Assembly: GCA_027486895.1 (NCBI GenBank)
Contig: JAIXOE010000010.1
Span: 58,831-122,830 of the forward strand
From: Sphingomonadales bacterium
GTDB taxonomy: Bacteria; Pseudomonadota; Alphaproteobacteria; Sphingomonadales; Sphingomonadaceae
Length of the DNA: 64,000 bases
Direction: 5' to 3'
The position numbers and the translations under genes are program-made. The notes under the pieces were generated by a model. It made no database searches. It was given only the letters and a program-made list of their open reading frames with translations, and had not been told where the DNA came from. Below are positions 19,392-29,890 of this stretch, piece by piece; the stretch's first letter is position 1, and each line of letters begins with the position of its first letter.

Positions 19392-20649
19392 CTTCGTCCA
19401 TATTGTCGTCGGTTTCCGCCTTCGGCTTCAGGGATTTTGTCCGGACGAGTACTTTGTCGCCTGCTTTGATGCCCGACGTCACTTCAGTGTAGTCGTCGCC
19501 TTGCAGGCCGATCTGAACCTGTTTCCTGACCGGTCGATATAGGTCAGCTCCCGCCAGATATAGGGTTGGCCGTGGTGTTTCCTTTTTGGCGGGTACCCCG
19601 GGCTTTTCCTTCGAAGCTTCGCCCCTGTCCGCCAATTTGGGGCGGAAGCGAAGTGCGTTCGTTGGCACGCGCAATACATTCGCCTTGGCGCCAGTGATGA
19701 TTTCGACATTTGCTGTCATCCCGGGCAGCAATTTGCCATCCATATTGTCTACGTCGATGATGACGAGATAGCTCACAACATTCTGCGTCTCGACCGGCGC
19801 TTTGCGCACTTGCCGCACTTTGGCGCGAAATATATCATTGGGATAGCTGTCGACGGTGAAGGTCACATTTTGCCCCTCGATAATCTGGCCGATGTCAGCT
19901 TCGTCAACCGATGCCTCAACCTGCATCTTTGTTGTGTCAGCAGCGATCTCGAACAGGTTGGGCGTCTGGAAACTGGCTGCAACAGTCGTGCCGGGCTCCA
20001 CCAGCTTATTGATGATGACGCCGCTGGCAGGGGCAACGATAACTGTGCGATTCAGGTCGAGCCGCGCTGAGGACAGTTCGGCAGTCCCTTGGCTGATCTG
20101 CGCATTGCCGCTTTGCGTTTGTGCAAGCGCCACCTGCAATGCGTTTCGCGCGCTGTTGAGCTTGCTTTGCGCAATGTCCAGACCCGCCTTCGACACAAAA
20201 CCGCGCTCGGCCAGCGCCCGTTGGCGTGCAAAATCGCGTTCTTGTATTTCAAGTTCCGACCGCGCACGGGCGACATTGGCAACAGTCTGCTGCAAACCGG
20301 CGCGGGCAAGCGCAACTTGCGCTTCGGACTGCTGCACCCGCGCACGCACGCGTGTGGAGTCGATCTCGGCGAGGACTTGGCCTGCCTTAACCGGCGAATT
20401 GAAATCGACGTAAACCTTGGTGACTTGACCCGACACTTCGGTCCCCACCTTAATCGTGTTCAGCGCACGGATTTTCCCACTTGCCGAGACCTTGCGGAGC
20501 ACTTCGCCGCGCGTGACCGTCTCGCTGATATATTCATATTCATGCGGAGTAGGGCGCACGATGCGGTAAAGAATGAAAAGCAGCACAAGCGCGATAATCG
20601 CTGACCAGACGCGGTGCCTTTTAACCCAAGCCCGTATTGCCTCAAACAT
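19372..20649 (-). CDS. MacA-like periplasmic adaptor protein
   Basis: A 425-residue membrane-fusion protein. The N-terminal anchor is about residues 14-28 (VWSAIIALVLLFILY). The hybrid domain halves are VSGQVTKVYVDFNSPVKAGQ and VIVAPASGVIINKLVEPGTT, and a long coiled-coil hairpin covers about 100-195 (many Ala/Gln/Arg heptads). The C-terminal domain has an insertion rich in Lys, Pro and Glu (about 345-365). It is the first gene of the MacAB-like operon. The promoter should lie in 20650-20730, but I could not identify a convincing pair of boxes there. Confidence 0.9.
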   Translation of the reverse strand: MFEAIRAWVKRHRVWSAIIALVLLFILYRIVRPTPHEYEYISETVTRGEVLRKVSASGKIRALNTIKVGTEVSGQVTKVYVDFNSPVKAGQVLAEIDSTRVRARVQQSEAQVALARAGLQQTVANVARARSELEIQERDFARQRALAERGFVSKAGLDIAQSKLNSARNALQVALAQTQSGNAQISQGTAELSSARLDLNRTVIVAPASGVIINKLVEPGTTVAASFQTPNLFEIAADTTKMQVEASVDEADIGQIIEGQNVTFTVDSYPNDIFRAKVRQVRKAPVETQNVVSYLVIIDVDNMDGKLLPGMTANVEIITGAKANVLRVPTNALRFRPKLADRGEASKEKPGVPAKKETPRPTLYLAGADLYRPVRKQVQIGLQGDDYTEVTSGIKAGDKVLVRTKSLKPKAETDDNMDEDDSAAS

Positions 20650-20730
20650 CCGACCCGCCCTCTATGACCCTGTATCACTGTATATGGATCGCGTTGAGAT
20701 TAGGCCAGTGATTTATTCAGATAACACAGC

Positions 20731-20760
20731 AAAAAGCCCGCCGGAATTGCTTCCAGCGGA
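20731..20760 (-). terminator. rho-independent terminator of rpoBC
   Basis: Read on the minus strand, a stem CCGCTGGAA / TTCCGGCGG (one G-T pair) with a 4-base loop is followed by GCTTTTT. It lies 30 bases past the rpoC stop. On the plus strand the A run precedes the stem, so it acts for rpoC. Confidence 0.85.
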
Positions 20761-20789
20761 CTATTGTTATTGTTCAAGAAAACCGAGGT

Positions 20790-23700
20790 TTACTCTTCTT
20801 CGCCAGTATCCACGACATCGTCGATCGCTGCGTCGGCGGTGGTCAGATCATCTGAAATCACCTTGGCCAATACATCGTCGCCGATGGCTGCTTCAGGGCC
20901 CTGTGCCAATTCGGCAGCATGCTCTTCAGCCGCTGTCTCTGGCGCAATCAGGCTTTCCTGCAGCTTCTTGTAGCTGGCACGAAGCGCAACGTCGCGGCTT
21001 GTCGCGGCAATCCGCATGCGGTTCATGGCAGAGCCAGTACCCGCAGGGATCAGACGACCAACGATGACGTTTTCCTTCAGACCGGTAAGAACGTCCTTCT
21101 TACCTTCCACAGCAGCCTGTGTGAGGACGCGTGTGGTTTCCTGGAAGGAAGCTGCCGAGATGAACGAACGTGTCTGCAACGAAGCCTTGGTGATGCCCAA
21201 CAGAACCGGGTTGCCAGTTGCTGGTGCTTGACCCTTGGACAGCTTCGCATTGATTGCGTCCATTTCTTCACGGTCAACCTGTTCGCCAGGAAGCAAGGTT
21301 GTGTCGCCACCGAATGTGATTTCAACTTTCTGCAACATCTGACGAACGATCGTTTCGATGTGCTTGTCGTTGATCTTCACGCCCTGCAAACGATACACTT
21401 CCTGAATTTCGGCAACTAGATATTCAGCCAATGCTTCAATGCCCATGACTTCAAGGATGTCATGCGGGTTCGGCGAACCAGCAATTAGGTTATCGCCCTT
21501 ACGGACGAAATCGCCTTCCTGAACATCAAGTACCTTCGACTTCTGGATCAGATACTCAATACGATCGCCTTCTTCCGGAACAATCGCGATCTTGCGCTTC
21601 GCCTTATAGTCACGGACGAACTCAACGCGGCCCGAGATTTTCGCAATGATTGCGTTATCTTTCGGAATACGTGCTTCGAACAATTCAGCAACGCGTGGAA
21701 GACCACCGGTGATGTCGCGGGTCTTGGCGGATTCACGGGTCACACGAGCGATAACGTCGCCTGCCTGAACCATGGCACCGTCTTCAACCGACAACATCGT
21801 GCCAACGCCGAGCAGATAACGCGCAGCTTCGCCGCTATCGTCATCCAGCAAGGTAATACGTGGACGAAGGTCTTCCTTCTTGGTGCGGCTTCCTGCACGA
21901 TCTTCGATAACGACGCGTTGTGCGATACCCGTTGCTTCGTCGGTCTGTTCGGTCAGCGTCTTGCCGTCGATCAGGTCCTGATATTTCACAATACCTGACT
22001 TTTCGGTGATGATCGGCATGGTGAATGGATCCCATTCAGCCAGACGGTCACCAACATTGACGTCCGCACCATCTGCAAATGCCAGCGTCGCACCATAGGG
22101 CAGACGGTGGATTTCCATTTCGCGGCCATCCTTATCGACGATGATAAGTTCACCGTTACGAGCCATTGCCAGACGCTTCTTACGCTTATCGATAATGCTT
22201 GGCAGATCGCGATACATGACCTTACCCGATGCGGTGGCATCAAGGTTCGATTGTTCGTTCAACTGCGCCGCACCACCGATGTGGAAAGTACGCATGGTCA
22301 ACTGTGTACCAGGCTCACCGATAGACTGCGCAGCGATAACGCCGACAGCTTCACCGATGTTAACCGGTGTACCGCGTGCAAGGTCACGACCATAGCAGGT
22401 ACCGCAGACACCAACCTTGGATTCACACACCAGTGGTGAGCGGATCTTAAGGGCCTGAATGCCGGTTTCTTCCATCGCAGCAACCATTGGTTCGTCTAGC
22501 AATGTTCCAGCGGGGATCAGCACCTTGCCATCAAGGCCGAGGATGTCTTCTGCCGTGGTACGGCCAAGGACACGCTCACCAAGCGAGGCGATAGTTGAAC
22601 CACCCTGAACGATCGAACGCATTTCCAGCGCCCGCTCTGTACCGCAATCGACTTCAACGATGGTACAATCTTGCGATACGTCCACCAGACGGCGTGTCAG
22701 ATAACCTGAGTTTGCAGTCTTAAGTGCGGTATCGGCCAGACCCTTACGGGCACCGTGGGTCGAGTTGAAATACTCGAGAACGGTCAGACCTTCCTTAAAG
22801 TTCGAAATGATTGGCGTTTCGATGATTTCGCCCGAAGGCTTGGCCATCAGACCGCGCATCCCAGCAAGCTGCTTCATCTGCGCTGGCGAACCACGCGCAC
22901 CGGAGTGGCTCATCATGTACACCGAGTTGACTGGCAATTCACGGCCATGCTCATCCAATGGCGAAGCCTTCAGCTTGTCCATCATGGCATTGGCGACCTT
23001 GTCACCACATGTGGACCAAGCGTCGATCACCTTGTTGTACTTTTCCTGCTGCGTGATCAGACCATCCTGATATTGCTGCTCAAAGTCCGCAACAATTGCC
23101 TTGGTTTCGGCAACCATGCCTTCCTTTTCTTCCGGAATGATCATGTCGTCCTTGCCGAACGAAATACCGGCCTTGAACGCATATTTGAAGCCAAGCGACA
23201 TGATGGCGTCGGCGAACAGTACTGTGTCCTTCTGGCCAGTGTGACGGTAGACTTGATCGATAACGTCGCCGATTTCCTTCTTGGTGAGGAGGCGGTTGAC
23301 GGTTTCAAACGGCACGCGGTGGCTCTTTGGCAGCGTTTCTGCGAGCAACATACGGCCAGGTGTTGTGTCGAAGCGAACCATACGCTCAACACCATCTTCA
23401 CCGGTCTGTGGGACGCGGGCGATGATCTTGGAGTGGAGCGTTACTGCACCAACTTCAAGCGCCTGATGCACTTCAGCCATGTCGGACAGCATCATGCCTT
23501 CGCCTGGCTCACCGCGGCGATCCATCGAAAGATAATACAGACCCAAGACCATATCCTGTGAAGGAACAATGATTGGCTTACCATTTGCAGGCGAGAGGAT
23601 GTTGTTGGTGGACATCATCAGAACGCGTGCTTCCAACTGGGCCTCAAGGCTCAATGGAACGTGGACTGCCATCTGGTCACCGTCAAAGTCGGCGTTAAAT

Positions 23701-25070
23701 GCCGAGCAGACAAGCGGGTGAAGCTGGATTGCCTTACCTTCAATCAGGACAGGCTCGAATGCCTGAATGCCCAAACGGTGAAGCGTTGGTGCACGGTTCA
23801 ACAACACTGGATGCTCGCGGATAACCTCATCGAGGATGTCCCAAACTTCCTTGCGCTCCTTTTCGACCCACTTCTTGGCTTGCTTGAGGGTCATCGAAAG
23901 ACCCTTTGCATCCAGACGCGAGTAGATGAACGGCTTGAACAGCTCGAGCGCCATCTTCTTTGGCAGGCCGCACTGATGCAATTTCAGTTCAGGACCGGTT
24001 ACGATAACCGAACGACCTGAATAATCGACGCGCTTACCCAAAAGGTTCTGGCGGAAACGACCCTGCTTGCCCTTAAGCATGTCTGAAAGCGACTTCAGTG
24101 GACGCTTGTTGGCGCCGGTGATTGTACGGCCGCGACGGCCATTGTCGAACAATGCGTCAACAGCTTCCTGCAACATACGCTTTTCGTTGCGGACGATGAT
24201 GTCTGGCGCACGAAGCTCAATCAGGCGCTTCAAACGGTTGTTACGGTTGATAACGCGGCGATAGAGATCGTTAAGATCGGAGGTTGCAAAACGGCCACCA
24301 TCGAGCGGCACCAATGGGCGCAATTCTGGTGGAATGACCGGAATGACGTCCAAAATCATCCACTCGGGCTTGTTGCCTGAATCGATGAAGCTTTCTACGA
24401 CCTTCAAACGCTTGATGATTTTCTTCGGCTTAAGTTCCGACTTCGTAACGGCAAGCTCGTCGAGCAGGTCAGTCCGCTCTTGCTCGAGGTCGAGGTCCAT
24501 CAACATTGTCTTGACGGCTTCGGCACCAATGCTGGCGGTGAAAGCGTCTTCGCCATATTCGTCCTGCGCGTCGAGCAATTCGTCTTCGCTCAGCAACTGG
24601 AACTTCTCAAGCGCGGTCAGGCCGGGCTCGGTTACGATGTAGTTTTCGAAGTAAAGCACGCGCTCAAGCTGTTTCAACTGCATATCAAGCAGCAGGCCAA
24701 TGCGCGATGGTAGCGACTTTAGGAACCAAATGTGCGCAACAGGAGCTGCGAGCTCGATGTGGCCCATACGCTCACGGCGTACCTTGGTTACGGTGACTTC
24801 AACGCCGCACTTTTCACAGACGACGCCCTTATACTTCATGCGCTTATACTTACCGCAAAGGCACTCATAGTCCTTCACGGGTCCAAAGATGCGTGCGCAG
24901 AATAGACCGTCACGCTCTGGCTTGAACGTACGGTAGTTGATGGTTTCAGGCTTTTTAATTTCGCCAAAAGACCAGCTGCGGATTTTTTCCGGCGATGCGA
25001 TCCCGATCTGGATCTGGTCAAAGGTTTCGACCTTGGCGATGGGATTGTTGAATTTGCTCAGTTCGTTCAT
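20790..25070 (-). CDS. rpoC: DNA-directed RNA polymerase beta' subunit
   Basis: A 1426-residue beta' subunit, the catalytic clamp subunit of RNA polymerase. The N-terminal zinc site is [19 protein letters not shown] at about residues 70-88. The active-site Mg motif [12 protein letters not shown] is near 462. The second zinc-site cysteines are in [15 protein letters not shown] near 887, followed by [20 protein letters not shown] (trigger-loop region). The C-terminus is acidic (ending VVDTGEEE). It follows rpoB with an 80-base spacer carrying hairpins; an AGGA ribosome site precedes the ATG. Confidence 0.98.
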   Translation of the reverse strand: MNELSKFNNPIAKVETFDQIQIGIASPEKIRSWSFGEIKKPETINYRTFKPERDGLFCARIFGPVKDYECLCGKYKRMKYKGVVCEKCGVEVTVTKVRRERMGHIELAAPVAHIWFLKSLPSRIGLLLDMQLKQLERVLYFENYIVTEPGLTALEKFQLLSEDELLDAQDEYGEDAFTASIGAEAVKTMLMDLDLEQERTDLLDELAVTKSELKPKKIIKRLKVVESFIDSGNKPEWMILDVIPVIPPELRPLVPLDGGRFATSDLNDLYRRVINRNNRLKRLIELRAPDIIVRNEKRMLQEAVDALFDNGRRGRTITGANKRPLKSLSDMLKGKQGRFRQNLLGKRVDYSGRSVIVTGPELKLHQCGLPKKMALELFKPFIYSRLDAKGLSMTLKQAKKWVEKERKEVWDILDEVIREHPVLLNRAPTLHRLGIQAFEPVLIEGKAIQLHPLVCSAFNADFDGDQMAVHVPLSLEAQLEARVLMMSTNNILSPANGKPIIVPSQDMVLGLYYLSMDRRGEPGEGMMLSDMAEVHQALEVGAVTLHSKIIARVPQTGEDGVERMVRFDTTPGRMLLAETLPKSHRVPFETVNRLLTKKEIGDVIDQVYRHTGQKDTVLFADAIMSLGFKYAFKAGISFGKDDMIIPEEKEGMVAETKAIVADFEQQYQDGLITQQEKYNKVIDAWSTCGDKVANAMMDKLKASPLDEHGRELPVNSVYMMSHSGARGSPAQMKQLAGMRGLMAKPSGEIIETPIISNFKEGLTVLEYFNSTHGARKGLADTALKTANSGYLTRRLVDVSQDCTIVEVDCGTERALEMRSIVQGGSTIASLGERVLGRTTAEDILGLDGKVLIPAGTLLDEPMVAAMEETGIQALKIRSPLVCESKVGVCGTCYGRDLARGTPVNIGEAVGVIAAQSIGEPGTQLTMRTFHIGGAAQLNEQSNLDATASGKVMYRDLPSIIDKRKKRLAMARNGELIIVDKDGREMEIHRLPYGATLAFADGADVNVGDRLAEWDPFTMPIITEKSGIVKYQDLIDGKTLTEQTDEATGIAQRVVIEDRAGSRTKKEDLRPRITLLDDDSGEAARYLLGVGTMLSVEDGAMVQAGDVIARVTRESAKTRDITGGLPRVAELFEARIPKDNAIIAKISGRVEFVRDYKAKRKIAIVPEEGDRIEYLIQKSKVLDVQEGDFVRKGDNLIAGSPNPHDILEVMGIEALAEYLVAEIQEVYRLQGVKINDKHIETIVRQMLQKVEITFGGDTTLLPGEQVDREEMDAINAKLSKGQAPATGNPVLLGITKASLQTRSFISAASFQETTRVLTQAAVEGKKDVLTGLKENVIVGRLIPAGTGSAMNRMRIAATSRDVALRASYKKLQESLIAPETAAEEHAAELAQGPEAAIGDDVLAKVISDDLTTADAAIDDVVDTGEEE

Positions 25071-25084
25071 AATCTTTTCCTCAT

Positions 25085-25142
25085 TGGGCTTTTGCCCATG
25101 AAAACCTAAGGGCAGGGGCAGGGGGCGGACCTAAGTCCGCCC
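25085..25142 (-). other. hairpins in the rpoB-rpoC spacer
   Basis: A perfect 8-bp stem GGGCGGAC/GTCCGCCC with a 4-base loop lies at 25123-25142, just after the rpoB stop, and a smaller TGGGC/GCCCA stem at 25085-25098 lies just ahead of the rpoC ribosome site. No T run follows either on the minus strand, so they are probably RNA-processing or translation-control structures in the shared transcript rather than terminators. Confidence 0.45.
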
Positions 25143-25150
25143 ATCTCTGC

Positions 25151-28100
25151 TTATTCCGCTGCCTCGGCAAAACCCTCGTCACCTTCGACCAAGTCATGCG
25201 CCTTCAGGTCAACATTCAGACCCAATGAGCGCATTTCCTTGACCAGGACGTTGAAGCTTTCGGGGATACCGGCTTCAAAGCTGTCATCACCCTTGACGAT
25301 GGCTTCGTAAACCTTGGTACGCCCGATAACGTCATCGGATTTGACCGTGAGCATTTCCTGCAAGGTATAGGCTGCGCCATATGCCTGAAGTGCCCAGCAT
25401 TCCATTTCCCCGAAACGCTGACCACCGAATTGCGCCTTACCACCAAGTGGCTGCTGCGTAACAAGGCTGTAGGGTCCGATTGAACGGGCGTGAATCTTGT
25501 CGTCGACAAGGTGATGCAGTTTCAGCATGTAGATGATGCCTACGGTCACCTTACGGTCGAACTTGTCACCGGTACGACCGTCGAACAGGTCGGATTGACC
25601 CGAACCATCAAGTCCAGCGAGTTGAAGCATGGTGGTAACGTCGGCTTCACGCGCACCGTCGAACACTGGCGTGCCCATGGGAACACCGGTGATGACATTG
25701 CCTGCAAGTTCAATGATGTCCGCGTCGCTGCGGCCATTGATCTCGTCGGCATAATCTTCGCCATAGGCTTTCGCCAAACGTTCGCGCACGACCGCTGGCG
25801 GAGCAGCGGCTTCTGGGTTCGGGTTATTGTGTCGCCACTCTTCCAAAGCCTCACCGATTTGCATGCCAAGACCGCGTGCGGCCCAGCCAAGGTGGGTTTC
25901 GAAAATCTGTCCGACGTTCATACGCGATGGAACGCCCAACGGGTTGAGAACGATGTCAACAGGTGTACCATCGGCAAGGAATGGCATGTCTTCTTGCGGA
26001 AGGATCCGCGAGATAACACCCTTGTTTCCGTGACGTCCGGCCATTTTGTCGCCTGGCTGAAGCTTACGCTTAACCGCAACGAACACCTTGACCATCTTGA
26101 GTACGCCAGGAGCGAGTTCATCACCGCGTTCCAGCTTCTCACGACGATCTTCGAACTTCTCAACGATCAGCTTGACGGCATCGTCATACTGAACCTTGAC
26201 CGCTTCGAGGTTGCCCTGAACCTTGTCGTCAGCAACGGCAATCTTCCACCATTCGTGACGCTCGACTTCGCTGAGATTTTCCTCAGTAATCTTGTCGCCC
26301 TTCTTGATGCCCTTTGGCGCTGCGGCTGCAGTTTCACCAATGAGCATGTCTTTCAGACGGTTGTAGGTCGCACGGTTCAAAATCGAACGTTCGTCCTCGC
26401 GATCCTTCGCAAGACGCTCGATTTCTTCGCGTTCGATGGCCATCGCACGCTCGTCCTTGTCGATGCCGTGGCGGTTGAACACGCGCACTTCAACAACAGT
26501 ACCAGCTACACCAGGTGACAGACGCAACGATGTGTCGCGAACGTCGCTTGCCTTTTCACCAAAGATGGCGCGCAGCAGCTTTTCTTCCGGCGTCATTGGG
26601 CTTTCACCCTTTGGCGTGATCTTACCGACCAGAATGTCACCGGGGTGCACTTCTGCGCCGATGTAAACGATGCCAGCTTCATCGAGGCTGCGAAGCGCTT
26701 CTTCACCTACGTTTGGAATATCGCGGGTGATGTCCTCTGGTCCAAGCTTGGTGTCGCGGGCCATCACTTCGAATTCTTCGATGTGGACCGATGTGAAGAC
26801 ATCGTCTTTCACGATGCGTTCGGAGATCAAGATCGAGTCTTCGTAGTTGTAACCGTTCCAAGGCATAAACGCGACGAGGCTGTTCTTGCCCAGTGCGAGT
26901 TCGCCCAGTTCGGTCGACGGACCATCAGCGATGATGTCGCCTGCTTCAATGACGTCACCAACCTTCACCAATGGCTTCTGGTTGATGCAGGTGTTCTGGT
27001 TTGAACGCTGGAACTTCTGCAACGTGTAGATGTCGACGCCCGACTTGCCGGGCTCGACTTCGCCAGTGACGCGGACCACGATACGGGTCGCATCGACTTG
27101 GTCGACGATACCGGTACGGCGTGCGCCAATGGCAGCGCCGGAATCGCGGGCAACGGTTTCTTCCATGCCGGTTCCGACAAACGGTGCTTCTGCACGGAGC
27201 AAAGGCACGGCCTGACGTTGCATGTTCGAACCCATCAATGCGCGGTTCGCGTCATCGTTTTCCAGGAACGGGATGAGCGACGCAGCAACCGAAACCAGCT
27301 GTTTTGGCGAAACGTCCATCAACGTGATCTGGTCGCGCGGTGCCATCAGGAATTCGCCAGCTTCGCGTGACGAAATCAGGTCTTCGACAAAGCTGCCATC
27401 GGCGGTCAGTTCGGCGTTCGCCTGCGCGATGGTGTTCTTCTGCTCTTCCATTGCGGAGAGATAGACCACATCGTCGGTGACCTTGTTGTCGATGACCTTG
27501 CGGTACGGCGTTTCGATAAAGCCATATTTGTTGACGCGGCTGAATGATGCCAGCGAGTTGATCAGACCGATGTTCGGGCCTTCCGGCGTTTCAATCGGGC
27601 AGATACGTCCGTAGTGCGTTGGGTGAACGTCGCGGACTTCAAAGCCAGCGCGCTCACGCGTGAGGCCACCTGGTCCAAGGGCCGAAACGCGGCGCTTGTG
27701 GGTGACTTCCGAAAGCGGGTTGGTCTGATCCATAAACTGCGACAATTGTGAGCTGCCGAAGAATTCGCGCACAGCAGCAACCGCTGGCTTTGCGTTGATC
27801 AGATCGTTTGGCATCACGGTCGATACGTCAACCGAGCTCATGCGTTCTTTCACGGCGCGCTCCATACGGAGCAGACCAACGCGATACTGGTTTTCCAGCA
27901 ATTCGCCGACCGAACGGACACGACGGTTGCCGAGGTTATCGATATCGTCGATTTCGCCCTTGCCGTCCTTCAGGTTCACCAGTTCCTTGACCACGGCGAG
28001 GATATCCTCAGTCCGCAAGGTGGTGAGCGTGTCTTCAACATCAAGCTGGAGGCGCATGTTCAACTTCACGCGGCCAACCGCGCTGAGGTCATAGCGGTCT

Positions 28101-29308
28101 GGATCGAAGAACAGGCCAGCGAACAATGCTTCAGCGGTTTCGCGCGTTGGCGGCTCGCCAGGACGCATGACGCGGTAGATCGCATCAAGGCCCATGTCGC
28201 GGTTCTCGGCCTTGTCAGCCTTCAACGTGTTGCGCATCCACGCGCCGGTGATGACATGGTCGATGTCAAGCAGCTCAAGGCTGTCGATGCCGGCCTTGTC
28301 GAGCGCTTCGAGGTTTTCAGCGGTGATTTCGTCACCGGCTTCAACATAAATGCGGCCCGTCTTTTCGTCGATCAGGTCGAATGCGGAATAACGGCCAAAG
28401 ATTTCTTCGGTCGGGATCAGCAGATGCGTCAGGCCATCCTTGACCGCCTTATTCGCAGCGCGTGGGGTAACCTTGGTGCCCGCAGGGAACACGACTTCGC
28501 CGGTCTTTGCATCAACGATGTCGAACATCGGTTTCGACGCACGCCATTGTTCCGCATTGAATGGAATCTTCCAGCCACCGGTGCCGCGTTCAAATGTCAC
28601 GCGGTCGTAGAAGTGGCTCAGGATTTCTTCGTCGTTCAAACCAAGCGAGTAAAGCAAGGTCGTGACCGGCAACTTGCGCTTACGGTCGATACGGACGTTG
28701 ACGATATCCTTGGCATCAAATTCAAAGTCGAGCCACGAACCACGGTAAGGAATGACGCGCGCGGCGAACAGATATTTGCCCGACGAGTGCGTTTTACCGC
28801 GGTCATGATCAAAAAGAACGCCCGGCGAACGGTGCATCTGCGATACGATAACGCGCTCTGTACCGTTGACGAAGAAGGTGCCGTTATGCGTCATGAGCGG
28901 CATGTCGCCCATGTAAACGTCCTGTTCCTTAATATCGAGGACCGAACGCGCTTCGGTGTCAGGGTCAACCTCAAACACGATGAGGCGCAATGTCACCTTC
29001 ATCTGTGCGGCATAGGTAATTCCGCGCTGACGGCATTCTTCTACGTCATATTTGGGATCTTCGAGTTCGTAATGGACGAAGTCGAGTTCCGACGTTCCGG
29101 CAAAATCCTTGATCGGGAAAACGCTGCGCAGCGTCTTTTCGAGGCCGGATACATAACCGATCGACGGGTCAGAGCGCAGGAACTGCTCATAGCTTTCGCG
29201 CTGGACCTCGATCAGGTTGGGCATGTCGATAACTTCGTGGATGTTACCGAAGATTTTGCGGATACGCTTTTGACGCGAGAGTGTCGCAGGAGCGGTACGG
29301 GTTGCCAT
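25151..29308 (-). CDS. rpoB: DNA-directed RNA polymerase beta subunit
   Basis: RNA polymerase beta subunit. I choose the start at 29308 ([18 protein letters not shown]), which gives 1385 residues and has GAGG upstream; the longer frame to 29359 adds 17 unlikely residues. The rifampicin-pocket region reads [20 protein letters not shown] followed by [14 protein letters not shown], the normal sensitive-type residues. C-terminal marks are [20 protein letters not shown] and [15 protein letters not shown]. It is transcribed with rpoC. The ribosomal protein genes rplJ and rplL, which often precede rpoB, are not found upstream in this window. Confidence 0.98.
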   Translation of the reverse strand: MATRTAPATLSRQKRIRKIFGNIHEVIDMPNLIEVQRESYEQFLRSDPSIGYVSGLEKTLRSVFPIKDFAGTSELDFVHYELEDPKYDVEECRQRGITYAAQMKVTLRLIVFEVDPDTEARSVLDIKEQDVYMGDMPLMTHNGTFFVNGTERVIVSQMHRSPGVLFDHDRGKTHSSGKYLFAARVIPYRGSWLDFEFDAKDIVNVRIDRKRKLPVTTLLYSLGLNDEEILSHFYDRVTFERGTGGWKIPFNAEQWRASKPMFDIVDAKTGEVVFPAGTKVTPRAANKAVKDGLTHLLIPTEEIFGRYSAFDLIDEKTGRIYVEAGDEITAENLEALDKAGIDSLELLDIDHVITGAWMRNTLKADKAENRDMGLDAIYRVMRPGEPPTRETAEALFAGLFFDPDRYDLSAVGRVKLNMRLQLDVEDTLTTLRTEDILAVVKELVNLKDGKGEIDDIDNLGNRRVRSVGELLENQYRVGLLRMERAVKERMSSVDVSTVMPNDLINAKPAVAAVREFFGSSQLSQFMDQTNPLSEVTHKRRVSALGPGGLTRERAGFEVRDVHPTHYGRICPIETPEGPNIGLINSLASFSRVNKYGFIETPYRKVIDNKVTDDVVYLSAMEEQKNTIAQANAELTADGSFVEDLISSREAGEFLMAPRDQITLMDVSPKQLVSVAASLIPFLENDDANRALMGSNMQRQAVPLLRAEAPFVGTGMEETVARDSGAAIGARRTGIVDQVDATRIVVRVTGEVEPGKSGVDIYTLQKFQRSNQNTCINQKPLVKVGDVIEAGDIIADGPSTELGELALGKNSLVAFMPWNGYNYEDSILISERIVKDDVFTSVHIEEFEVMARDTKLGPEDITRDIPNVGEEALRSLDEAGIVYIGAEVHPGDILVGKITPKGESPMTPEEKLLRAIFGEKASDVRDTSLRLSPGVAGTVVEVRVFNRHGIDKDERAMAIEREEIERLAKDREDERSILNRATYNRLKDMLIGETAAAAPKGIKKGDKITEENLSEVERHEWWKIAVADDKVQGNLEAVKVQYDDAVKLIVEKFEDRREKLERGDELAPGVLKMVKVFVAVKRKLQPGDKMAGRHGNKGVISRILPQEDMPFLADGTPVDIVLNPLGVPSRMNVGQIFETHLGWAARGLGMQIGEALEEWRHNNPNPEAAAPPAVVRERLAKAYGEDYADEINGRSDADIIELAGNVITGVPMGTPVFDGAREADVTTMLQLAGLDGSGQSDLFDGRTGDKFDRKVTVGIIYMLKLHHLVDDKIHARSIGPYSLVTQQPLGGKAQFGGQRFGEMECWALQAYGAAYTLQEMLTVKSDDVIGRTKVYEAIVKGDDSFEAGIPESFNVLVKEMRSLGLNVDLKAHDLVEGDEGFAEAAE

Positions 29309-29890
29309 AAGGTGCTTTGCCTCAGTTAGAAATGTCAAACGCGCTAAATTCGTTTTCACCAGACAAGAAAAGGCCGCATGGCAATGGTCCGAAGATTCGG
29401 GTCCTGCCGTGCAGCCGTTTCGCGTATGTGAAAATCCAGACCCTTCAATGCTTTAGCCAAGTTGCGCGACGACAAGGCCAATCCCGATGGGGCAGATGTT
29501 GAACGTCGTATAGGGCCGCAGCGGGTGAGGGTCAACCCTGACCTGCGCCGATCAAGAGCAAATCCGCGGCGGCGAAGCACCCGTGCAGGGCCGAATTTGG
29601 CCCTTAAGGATACAAAAGACACCTGCGAGCATGAAATGACTGTCGCCTTTGTCGCTTTAAATATGGAAGGCGGCTGTTGTGGAACCCCGATCAGCCAGAG
29701 GGGCGGTTGCCGATGACAGCGCCGATGATCGCAGAGCAAATCCTACATTTCAAGCTGCGTTCGGCACGGTCAGCCGCCCTCAGCCAGCCCGCCAAAATAA
29801 AATCCAGAATAGCCATAGACAGAAAAAGAACGAAATGTCACAAAAGGTGAACTTAACAGCGTCTTATGCGTGTCTGGGCCATTATCTCAT
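29309..29890. other. intergenic region between rpoB and the R-M gene
   Basis: This 580-base stretch holds the rpoB leader (to about 29500), the promoter at 29507-29535 and the upstream region of the restriction-modification gene. The open frames inside it (for example 29360-29739 on the minus strand) are Arg-rich and resemble no family I know, so I do not call a gene. From about 29780 on it is A-rich (AAAATAAAATCC, AGAAAAAGAACG), as expected for the promoter of the R-M gene, but no clear boxes could be assigned. Confidence 0.6.
29507..29535 (-). promoter_or_regulatory. sigma70-type promoter for rpoBC
   Basis: On the minus strand TTGACC (29530-29535) and TATACG (29507-29512) are separated by exactly 17 bases. 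This would start transcription near 29500 and leave a leader of about 190 bases before the rpoB ATG at 29308. No other gene on this strand lies between the promoter and rpoB. Confidence 0.65.

Noticed and set aside
28256..29329. 357-codon frame opposite rpoB
   Set aside because: It is exactly antisense to conserved rpoB codons and has no recognisable domain; the same applies to the 342-codon frame at 25490-26518.
29360..29739. 127-codon minus-strand frame upstream of rpoB
   Set aside because: Arg-rich, no domain, and it overlaps the rpoBC promoter and leader.
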